Shown piece by piece: positions 7,914 to 14,658 of a stretch of DNA of 64,000 bases; the first letter of the stretch is position 1; every line of letters starts with the position of its first letter. The translations under genes and the position numbers were made by a program. Source of the DNA: Pseudomonas sp. MIACH (GTDB lineage: Bacteria > Pseudomonadota > Gammaproteobacteria > Pseudomonadales > Pseudomonadaceae). The stretch spans positions 1 through 64,000 of the forward strand of contig NZ_LHVO01000018.1 in NCBI RefSeq assembly GCF_001269925.1, written 5' to 3'. The notes under the pieces are model-generated. The model saw only the letters and a list, made by a program, of their open reading frames with translations. It did not search any database and had not been told where the DNA came from.

Positions 7914-9260
7914 ATGTGGTTCAAACTTTTCACCCTGGGGATGGCCGGTGCCAGTGTCTGCTTGAGCAGCACCGTTGTGAGCGCGGCAGAGTCGGACAAA
8001 GGCTTTATTGAAGGCAGCACGACGTCGGTAGGCTTGCGCAACTTTTACTGGAATGCCGACAACCGTAACGGCAGTTACCGCAACCCCGAAGGTGAACGGC
8101 AAAGTTATCGTCAGGAGTGGGCGCAAGGGGTACTTGCCAAGTTCAACTCAGGTTATACGCAGGGGCTGATTGGCTTCGGCGTGGATCTGCATTACATGGG
8201 GGCGCTGAAACTCGACGGTGGCAACGGCCGCGTCGGGGATGGCATCGGCAATGGCGGCATCGTTGCGCGGGACAATCAGGGCGAGCCTAAAAGTGGCTAC
8301 TCCAAGGCCGGTGGCGCGGTGAAGATGCGTGTCGGCCAGACCGAGTTTGCCTACGGTGATCTGTTCCCCGATTCGCCGGTACTCAAATACGGCGACATTC
8401 GTCTGTTGCCGCAAACATTAAGGGGCTTCAATGCCACGGATCGCTCGCTCGATGGCCTGACCCTGAATGCCGGGCGTTTTTTCTCCAGTAGTGATCGGGC
8501 GCAACCCAATCATGGTGGGCATCTGGGCACGGCTTACAGCGGGCGTCAGGCTGATAGCGAGTTTGTCAGTTATTACGGCGGTATTTACACCGGGGTCAAC
8601 AACCTCAAGATCAAGTTATTTGGTTCCGAACTGGATGACATCTGGAATCAGCAGTTTGCCTCGCTTGATTACCGCCTTCCGTTGACCGTGGGCGGCGTGG
8701 TGAACACGGGCGTCAATTATTACCGGACCCGCAATACCGGCGCGGCATTGCTGGGCGATATTCGCAACGATGCCTGGAGTGCGCGTGCGGGGTATGCGCT
8801 GGGTGGGCACAAGTTTGAACTGGCCTATACGAAGATCGATGGCGACCAGCCATTTGACTATGTCTGGAACAGTTTTGATATCGAGCTGGATGCGGCCTCC
8901 CAGGGCAGTGACTTCAACAGCCCCAACGAAAAAGCCTGGAGCGCCCGCTACGATCTGGATGCCGCAGTGCTTGGCGTACCGGGCCTGACCTTCACCGCGC
9001 GCTACATTCGCGGTACCGACATCGATGGCAGGGATGCCGGCGGCGCCTACTCCCGATACCAGGCCGTGCGCGATGGCTCGCAGTGGGAGCGGGACCTGTG
9101 GGTCAAATACGTGGTGCAGTCAGGACCAGCGAAGAACCTGTCGATGCGCTTGATGCTCGCCTCGATGCGTACCGGTGGCGATTACGGCGCGATTGCCAAC
9201 GACCTGGATCAAACCCGGATCATCCTTGATTACCCCTTGGACCTGAGCTTTCTGCGATAG
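7914..9260 (+). CDS. OprD-family outer-membrane porin
   Basis: The ATG at 7914 follows AAAAAGGAAG; a TTG at 7893 is rejected. The 448-residue protein has a signal peptide of about 24-26 residues ending SAAES or just before. The mature part shows the OprD pattern: GFIEGSTTSVGLRNFYWN at the start, alternating strands through the barrel, and a C-terminus of DYPLDLSFLR. OprD/Occ porins are 18-strand channels for basic amino acids or carboxylates. It has its own 200-base upstream region but lies head-to-tail behind the MFS-to-deacetylase operon, so it probably supplies the outer-membrane route for the same compound. Confidence 0.88.
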   Translation: MWFKLFTLGMAGASVCLSSTVVSAAESDKGFIEGSTTSVGLRNFYWNADNRNGSYRNPEGERQSYRQEWAQGVLAKFNSGYTQGLIGFGVDLHYMGALKLDGGNGRVGDGIGNGGIVARDNQGEPKSGYSKAGGAVKMRVGQTEFAYGDLFPDSPVLKYGDIRLLPQTLRGFNATDRSLDGLTLNAGRFFSSSDRAQPNHGGHLGTAYSGRQADSEFVSYYGGIYTGVNNLKIKLFGSELDDIWNQQFASLDYRLPLTVGGVVNTGVNYYRTRNTGAALLGDIRNDAWSARAGYALGGHKFELAYTKIDGDQPFDYVWNSFDIELDAASQGSDFNSPNEKAWSARYDLDAAVLGVPGLTFTARYIRGTDIDGRDAGGAYSRYQAVRDGSQWERDLWVKYVVQSGPAKNLSMRLMLASMRTGGDYGAIANDLDQTRIILDYPLDLSFLR

Positions 9261-9281
9261 CTCAACCACAATCGCTGCGGG

Positions 9282-9327
9282 GCCTGTGGCATTCACTGAG
9301 CGAGGGCAGATGCCAAATGCCACAGGC
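9282..9327. repeat. 12-bp perfect inverted repeat downstream of the porin
   Basis: GCCTGTGGCATT at 9282-9293 is mirrored by AATGCCACAGGC at 9316-9327 with a 22-base loop. There is no T-run, so it is not a classical terminator; it could be an mRNA-end structure or a repeat remnant. The rest of 9328-9461 shows nothing recognisable. Confidence 0.5.
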
Positions 9328-9461
9328 AAACACGCGTCGTGTTGCCTATGCACAATGCTTGATGCGGCGTTAGCAAATCCTCAGGTTTTGGTCACGAGTT
9401 TGGCGGTGCACTCATTGATGACTACCCCGCACTCAACACCGTGATGATTCGCTGCTGATGA

Positions 9462-10040
9462 TCAGAACAGCCCGCCCAACGAAATCGTCGCGCCGCCCCC
9501 AGCCTGCAGTCCAACGTTAAGGCCAGCGGCAACGATCACGCCTTTGGCCGAGCGCAGCAGGCGCGTCGTGCTGTCGTGGGGCAGGAGCAGGTTGCCCATA
9601 GGCGTCAGTGTGGCAGCGGCCATGGCCAGCAGCTTGGGGTCCAGACCGAACAGCATGGCCGAGCCACTGGCCCCGCCGACGAGGCCCACGCCCGCTTCAA
9701 TGAACACACAAGCGCCTTGGAAGTCCTCCCGGGTCAGACCGCGGGCAGCGATCGAGTCTGCAACCAGCACTTGGCCAAACGCCGGAAAGTCCTCGCTTGC
9801 GCCAGCGGCCCCGACGCTCTTGCCGCGCACGTGCAAGTTGACCTTGCCGAAACGTGGCAGGCGTGCGCCGATGCCCATGCCGACCCCGACTGAGCCATAA
9901 CGAAACTGCTGGTCGACTCCCTTGGGGTCGGTCAGTGTCAATGCACCGCCAGCGGCGGCCGCGAACACTACGGTCAAACCGCCGCTGCTGGCTGTCTTGT
10001 AGCGCCAGTCACTGACAGTGACAGGTAATGGGATTTGCAT
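9462..10040 (-). CDS. Gly/Ala-rich protein of unknown function
   Basis: The start at 10040 (MQIPLPVTVSDW) follows AAGGA with a suitable gap; the longer frame from 10097 would overlap the upstream gene. The 192-residue product is rich in Gly and Ala with repeated hydrophobic stretches (GGLTVVFAAAAGGALTL, VFIEAGVGLVGGASGSAMLF) and ends in a Gly-rich tail ISLGGLF. No signal peptide or catalytic motif is recognised. It sits directly downstream of a DUF3592 membrane protein in the same direction (11-base gap), so the two are probably co-transcribed and may act together. Confidence 0.65.
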   Translation of the reverse strand: MQIPLPVTVSDWRYKTASSGGLTVVFAAAAGGALTLTDPKGVDQQFRYGSVGVGMGIGARLPRFGKVNLHVRGKSVGAAGASEDFPAFGQVLVADSIAARGLTREDFQGACVFIEAGVGLVGGASGSAMLFGLDPKLLAMAAATLTPMGNLLLPHDSTTRLLRSAKGVIVAAGLNVGLQAGGGATISLGGLF

Positions 10041-10050
10041 TTGAATATCC

Positions 10051-10488
10051 TTATAGGTGCCGCGCCATCCGGCGCCGACGAATCCAGGCGGCCACATGGT
10101 AGCCGCCGCCTGCGATAAACACGATTGCGAACAGGCCCGTCAGTAGGCTCGCGCCCCATAGCGCACCACGGTCTTCAATGATTGCGGTACTCGAGGGTGC
10201 ATCGGCGCGGTAAAACACTGTCACTGAGTCGCCCACCGCGTAGCCGAATATAAACCCGCTCTCGGGGTAGCTGACCGTCTTGCCTGCGGCGTCGGTAAAA
10301 TCAATTTGTGGGTGGCTGCCGCCCGCGTTCAGGGCGCTGACATGCCCTTCGGCGCGTTGCGCCTGGGCCAGAAAGCTCAGCCGATCTTCGACCAGCCATA
10401 GGGTGAGGTAGAGCAGGCACAGGCCCAGCGGGATGAATATCAGCGCACGGGGCAGATCGCCGCGCCCGGGAGAGGGTATCTTGGTCAT
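10051..10488 (-). CDS. DUF3592-like membrane protein
   Basis: This 145-residue protein has one membrane helix near the N-terminus (ALIFIPLGLCLLYLTLWLV) and another near the C-terminus (ASLLTGLFAIVFIAGGGYHV), closing with an Arg-rich cytoplasmic tail. Between them is a beta-rich soluble part containing DFTDAAGKTVSYPES and YAVGDSVTVFYRADAP, the hallmark of DUF3592 proteins. The function of that family is not established. It is the first gene of a probable two-gene unit with the Gly-rich protein at 9462-10040. Confidence 0.75.
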   Translation of the reverse strand: MTKIPSPGRGDLPRALIFIPLGLCLLYLTLWLVEDRLSFLAQAQRAEGHVSALNAGGSHPQIDFTDAAGKTVSYPESGFIFGYAVGDSVTVFYRADAPSSTAIIEDRGALWGASLLTGLFAIVFIAGGGYHVAAWIRRRRMARHL

Positions 10489-10782
10489 GGCAGGTCCCTT
10501 GCATCATGCATAAACGGCGGCTATTACAATCAACCGGGGGGACGCTGTCAATCGGCCGGGCAAGAACTGCGCCTGACCCCGTCCAGCCTTCATACGCTGC
10601 GCCTAACATCTTGATCCGGCAGAACATCCGCCCACTTGCGATACACGCGGGGAAGGGGCAGGGTGAGGGACGTTCTTGCCGGCTGCGGCGCGTGGGGCTG
10701 TACATTGACGTAACATAGCCGCATGACACTCAGCCTCGGATGTTATCGGGAATGAAAATTGGCCCACTGGACGGGATGAAAT

Positions 10783-11265
10783 TTGCCTATCACATCACCA
10801 GCTCACACGTTGCGTGCACGGTCGGAGCTCGATTACTACCGCATCAGGTCGGTTCAACTCCCCGTTGGAATCACCACTCTTGAAGCGTGGAACATCACAA
10901 CGGCTGAGCCGGGACTGGCCATGCGGCTGGCTTTCCGAATAAGGGACGCCATTTCTTCGTTATTCGGCGTGAGGCGAATCGGCGGATTCTCCGGCGTTGC
11001 GCGAACAACAGTAGACACAGGCGAACACCTGGATTTCTTTCTGGTGGAGCACAGTGCCCCCGATATCCTGGTTCTTACAGAGCGTGACCGGCACCTGGAT
11101 GTCATGATCTGCCTTTCGATAACCGATCGTGTGCTCACCATCACATCATCGGTCATCACGCATAACCTCTATGGACGCCTCTACATGTTACCGGTGGGGC
11201 TCGCCCATAGAGTGATCGTCAGTAGTCATCTGCGGCGACTGAAAAGAAGCCTTGAAAGGCAGTAG
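10783..11265 (+). CDS. DUF2867-like protein
   Basis: This protein of about 160 residues starts at TTG 10783; GGGATG at 10774 could serve as its ribosome site, but the start is uncertain and a rarer codon upstream cannot be excluded. The chain contains ARSELDYYRIRSVQLP, then GGFSGVART, then RDRHLDVMICLSI and THNLYGRLYMLPVGLAHR. This is the pattern of DUF2867 proteins, small soluble proteins with a SRPBCC/START-like barrel and no proven function. It converges with the LysR gene that ends at 11299. Confidence 0.72.
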   Translation: MPITSPAHTLRARSELDYYRIRSVQLPVGITTLEAWNITTAEPGLAMRLAFRIRDAISSLFGVRRIGGFSGVARTTVDTGEHLDFFLVEHSAPDILVLTERDRHLDVMICLSITDRVLTITSSVITHNLYGRLYMLPVGLAHRVIVSSHLRRLKRSLERQ

Positions 11266-11298
11266 AGGTTGGTTGTTCCGACTCCATCAGCACCGGTC

Positions 11299-12216
11299 CT
11301 ATCGCCCACTGACAGGCGCATGCACGGCCATCAACTCAGCCACCCACTCGATAAACACACGCAGCTTGAGGCTGATATGCCGGTTCGGTGGAAAGGCCAC
11401 GTAAAGCGGCATCGGATCGAGATTCCAGTCCTCGAACAAGGGCACTAATTCGCCCCGCGCCTCGAAGGCTTTCGACATGTAGGTGGGCAGCCAGAGCACC
11501 CCAAGACCCGCCAGGCCGGCGGCGAGGTAGGCATTGCCGTCATCGACCGCCAGGGCGTAGCGGCCTTTGATCTGCAGCGTTTCAAGGTGCCTGCGCATGG
11601 CATAGGGCAAGGGCTTGCCGGTGCGGGCCCAGAGGAAGCCGACGATACGATGGTGCGAGTCTTCCAGTTCCAGTGGGTGTGCGGGCGTACCCACGCGTGC
11701 CAGGTAGCTCGGCGCGGCAAAAACGCCGAGGGGGAGATCGCCTACGCGGCGGGCCATCAGGGATTGGTCGGTGAGTTCGCCGCCGCGCACCACGCAATCG
11801 ACGTTTTCATCGACCATGTCGACGATGCGGTCGCTGACGCCCATATCGATCTGGATGTCCGGGTAGCGGGCGTAAAACCCAGGCAACGCGGGCACGAGGA
11901 TCAGGCTCGCCAGCGGGCTTGGCACATCCACGCGCAGGCGGCCCCTGGGCAGGGTCGCCGCGCCGGACAGGCTGGTCTCGGCGTCGTCCATGTCAGCCAG
12001 CAGTTGCAGCACGCGTTCGTAATACACCGCACCGTCGGCCGTGACATTGACTTTGCGCGTGGTGCGGTTAAGCAATTTGACCCGCAGGCGCGCCTCCAAC
12101 TGCTGCACCAGTTGCGTCACGGTAGTCTTGCTCATGTGCAGGGTCTCGGCGGCCTTGGTGAAGCTGCCGGCTTCCACCACGCGAGCAAATGCCTGCATTG
12201 CATCAAAACGGTCCAT
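11299..12216 (-). CDS. LysR-family transcriptional regulator
   Basis: The start is set at ATG 12216 (MDRFDAMQAFARVVE), the standard N-terminus of this LysR subgroup; an upstream GTG-type start at 12249 is less likely. It has 305 residues, with the winged helix-turn-helix in about 1-60 (SFTKAAETLHMSKTTVTQLV) and a CrgA-like effector domain after it. It is divergent from a Rid-family gene across 136 bases, which makes that gene its probable target. Regulators of this subgroup often respond to aromatic or electrophilic compounds, but nothing here identifies the ligand. Confidence 0.87.
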   Translation of the reverse strand: MDRFDAMQAFARVVEAGSFTKAAETLHMSKTTVTQLVQQLEARLRVKLLNRTTRKVNVTADGAVYYERVLQLLADMDDAETSLSGAATLPRGRLRVDVPSPLASLILVPALPGFYARYPDIQIDMGVSDRIVDMVDENVDCVVRGGELTDQSLMARRVGDLPLGVFAAPSYLARVGTPAHPLELEDSHHRIVGFLWARTGKPLPYAMRRHLETLQIKGRYALAVDDGNAYLAAGLAGLGVLWLPTYMSKAFEARGELVPLFEDWNLDPMPLYVAFPPNRHISLKLRVFIEWVAELMAVHAPVSGR

Positions 12217-12352
12217 GACGGCCTCGGCGATCGATTGTTTGGGTTTCACAAACAGTGCTGGCTAAGGTTGCTGGTTTATCGTCCTGGCACAAGCCCCTAG
12301 AGTCTGCCTATCGCTAATTACGGGTCACTTCGACCCTTTGATGGAGGCATTC

Positions 12353-12763
12353 ATGACGCAGCGTAATGTGGTTTTTCCGCCTGGACGCCAGGCGCTGTAT
12401 GAGCGCAATCGCTATTCACCCGCCATTAAATCCAATGGCTTTTTATTCGTGTCGGGGCAGGTCGGCAGCCATGAAGACGGCTCGCCCGAGCCCGATCTGG
12501 AGGATCAGGTCCGTCTGGCATTCAACAACCTGAATGCGATCCTGGGCGCTGCCGGTTGCACCTTTGACGATGTGATTGATGTGACGGTATTTATCGTTGA
12601 TCCCGAATCCAGGTTCGAGACGATCTGGAAGGTGGTGCCGGAGTTCTGGGGCAACGCACCACACCCTACGCTGACTGGGGTAGGGGTTACGTGGCTGTAT
12701 GGGTACCAGTTTGAGATCAAGGTGATTGCCAAGCTGCCAGACCAGGGACCAACGATCACTTAA
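12353..12763 (+). CDS. Rid-family (YjgF/UK114-like) protein
   Basis: The ATG at 12353 follows GGAGG at 12343. The 136-residue protein has the single-domain Rid fold: an N-terminal YSPAIKSNGFLFVSGQVG, a central AGCTFDDVIDVTVFIVD and a C-terminal FEIKVIAKLP. RidA enzymes deaminate reactive enamines and imines using an Arg that normally precedes the CVEV strand. Here that region reads HPTLTGVGVTWL with no Arg, so the protein belongs to a Rid branch outside the classic imine deaminases. It is probably controlled by the divergent LysR gene, and its last four bases overlap the convergent VOC gene. Confidence 0.85.
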   Translation: MTQRNVVFPPGRQALYERNRYSPAIKSNGFLFVSGQVGSHEDGSPEPDLEDQVRLAFNNLNAILGAAGCTFDDVIDVTVFIVDPESRFETIWKVVPEFWGNAPHPTLTGVGVTWLYGYQFEIKVIAKLPDQGPTIT

Positions 12764-13119
12764 GGGGCCGACGAGGTCCACACCGCCAGTTCATAACCAT
12801 CCGGATCAATGAAGTGAAACCTGCTGCCTCCGGGGAACGAAAAGGTCTCTCGGCTGATCACGGCGCCTGCGGATTTGATCCGCTGCTGCGTGCCTTCAAG
12901 ATCATCCGCGTACAGGATCACCAACGGGCCACCCGGTCGAACGGGCTCTCCGGTAGTGAAGCCGCCGGTCAGTCGCCCATCGCTGAACTCGGTGTAGGTG
13001 GGGCCGTAATCGACGAATGCCCAGCCGAACACTGCGCCGTAAAAGGCTTTGCTGCGGGCGATATCACCCACGTTGAACTCGATATTGTCGATCTGCCGGT
13101 CTTGACCGCGAACGCTCAT
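12760..13119 (-). CDS. VOC-family (glyoxalase-like) protein
   Basis: This 119-residue protein has the paired beta-alpha-beta-beta-beta pattern of the vicinal oxygen chelate fold. It begins IDNIEFNVGDIARSKAFYGA and ends FHFIDPDGYELAVWT, the latter carrying a Glu at the usual metal-ligand position. Such small proteins serve as glyoxalases, dioxygenase-like enzymes or antibiotic-binding proteins; the specific role is unknown. GGAGGCAACC precedes the ATG. It converges with the Rid gene. Confidence 0.83.
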   Translation of the reverse strand: MSVRGQDRQIDNIEFNVGDIARSKAFYGAVFGWAFVDYGPTYTEFSDGRLTGGFTTGEPVRPGGPLVILYADDLEGTQQRIKSAGAVISRETFSFPGGSRFHFIDPDGYELAVWTSSAP

Positions 13120-13222
13120 GGTTGCCTCCTTGGCGGATGGTTGAGGTGCGAGTCTAGCGGTTTACGCCCAGGACTGGGTTACCATGGCGCCGCGAAATTC
13201 CCGCCGAACCCTCTGGCCCCTT

Positions 13223-13966
13223 ATGTCCTCCAACGCGCTGTACACCGACCTGTCCATCTACTACGACCTGATGTGCGCCGACATCGACTACCGCGCGCAG
13301 AGCCACAGCGTGCGCCGCCTGCACCAATTGTTCGGCAATAACGGGCGCCGCCACCTCGACCTCGCCTGCGGCACCGGGCCCCATGTGCGCCACTTCCTCG
13401 ACTTCGGCTACCACAGCGCCGGCCTGGACATCAGTCAACCGATGCTGGATCTCGCTCAACTGCGCTGCCCCGAAGCACAGTTCAGCCGCCAGGACATGGC
13501 TGGCTTCCAGGTAGACGAACCGCAAGACCTGATCACCTGCTTCCTGTACTCGACCCATTACAACCCCGGGCTGGCCCAACTGCGCGCCTGCTTCGCCAGC
13601 GTGCACGGCGCACTCGCAGAAAACGGCGTGTTCTGTTTCAACGCGGTGGACAAGCTGCACATCGACAACCGCTTGCTGGTACGCCACAGCGTCGATTTTG
13701 AAGGCAGCCATTTCACCTTCGGCTCCGGCTGGCATTACAGCGGAGAAGGGGAGCAGCAGGCGCTGCGCCTGAGCATCGAGAAGACCACGGCGGGGGTGAC
13801 TGAGACCTGGCAGGATGAGCATGCCATGGTGGCGCTGAGTTTTACTGAGTTGCAGGCACTGTTAGCGCCGTACTTTGAAGTGCAGGTGTTTGAGCATGAC
13901 TATGAGCGGATCACGCCTTGGGAAGGCGTGACCGGGAATGGGTTGTTTGTGTGTGTGAGGCGTTAA
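13223..13966 (+). CDS. Class I SAM-dependent methyltransferase
   Basis: The start at ATG 13223 (MSSNALYTDLSIYYDLM) matches how this family normally begins; the longer frame from 13184 is less likely. The 247-residue protein has motif I HLDLACGTGPHVRHF at about residues 44-58, followed by GLDIS with the acidic residue that binds the ribose of SAM, and DLITCFLYSTHYN as the motif II/III region. The methyl acceptor is unknown. It stands alone, divergent from the VOC gene. Confidence 0.85.
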   Translation: MSSNALYTDLSIYYDLMCADIDYRAQSHSVRRLHQLFGNNGRRHLDLACGTGPHVRHFLDFGYHSAGLDISQPMLDLAQLRCPEAQFSRQDMAGFQVDEPQDLITCFLYSTHYNPGLAQLRACFASVHGALAENGVFCFNAVDKLHIDNRLLVRHSVDFEGSHFTFGSGWHYSGEGEQQALRLSIEKTTAGVTETWQDEHAMVALSFTELQALLAPYFEVQVFEHDYERITPWEGVTGNGLFVCVRR

Positions 13967-14034
13967 TAAACTGCCCGAGAGCGCTGATGCCAGGGCGCTG
14001 GATCGCAATTTGCCATGTGGGCGACGGAGTGGAC

Positions 14035-14455
14035 TTAAGCGGCATTCATATCGGCAAGTTGGACTTGATCTCTACCATTTGATTTTGCGCTGTACATTGC
14101 GGTATCGGCACGCCGGATGAAGGCGTCAAACGATTCGGATGGAATCCACGTTGCAACGCCGAAACTACAAGTCGCCTGGCCAATATCATCGAATGGCAGG
14201 GTGCTTATTACAGCTCGAAGCTTTTCTGCCAGCAGCCTTGTATCGTTCAGTTCGCTATCCGGGCAGATCAATGCAAACTCTTCTCCACCGGTTCTGCACA
14301 GCAACGCTAACGGTGCGCTGCTCTGATCCCAAGAACAGAACCAGCACCAGGAACGTGACGGCTACCCCAGCTAGGCACACCAGACCGCAAAAGGTCACGT
14401 CTGATGCTTTGAGTGGGTTCTGACGAGTAGAGATCATATTGTGTGCCTTGCTCAT
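14035..14455 (-). pseudogene. Diguanylate cyclase (GGDEF) gene remnant
   Basis: Two minus-strand frames together make a collapsed gene. From 14455 one reads MSKAHNMISTRQ and a single membrane helix (VTFCGLVCLAGVAVTFLVLV). Near 14300 the coding sense shifts to another frame reading CRTGGEEFALICPD through RRADTAMYSAKSNGRD, the second half of a GGDEF domain with an intact GGEEF signature. The sensor region and first half of the GGDEF domain are absent, so a large internal deletion with a frame change has joined the two ends. No active cyclase is expected. Confidence 0.72.
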
Positions 14456-14586
14456 CGCCAAAAAAGTGTGCAGTGACCTGGAGTCCTTTGGCAGTATCGG
14501 CACGCTTTTCGTTATCTTTATAAATCAGGCGTTAGAGCAAGGATTACTGCCGGTTAACGGTTCAAGTTTCGAGCTTTCTGGCAATG

Positions 14587-14652
14587 GCGCTTACTTGCCG
14601 ATCCGGTCGCCAAGGTGGCGCTGACCGATCGATACTTTTCGCAAGTAAGCGC
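14587..14652. repeat. Long hairpin downstream of TonB receptor
   Basis: GCGCTTACTTGC at 14587-14598 is mirrored perfectly by GCAAGTAAGCGC at 14641-14652. Inside, CGGTCGCC and GGCGCTGACCG can pair further. It lies just past the receptor stop codon at 14659 and could fold at the 3' end of that mRNA, although no T-run follows. Confidence 0.55.
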
Positions 14653-14658
14653 AACGCC

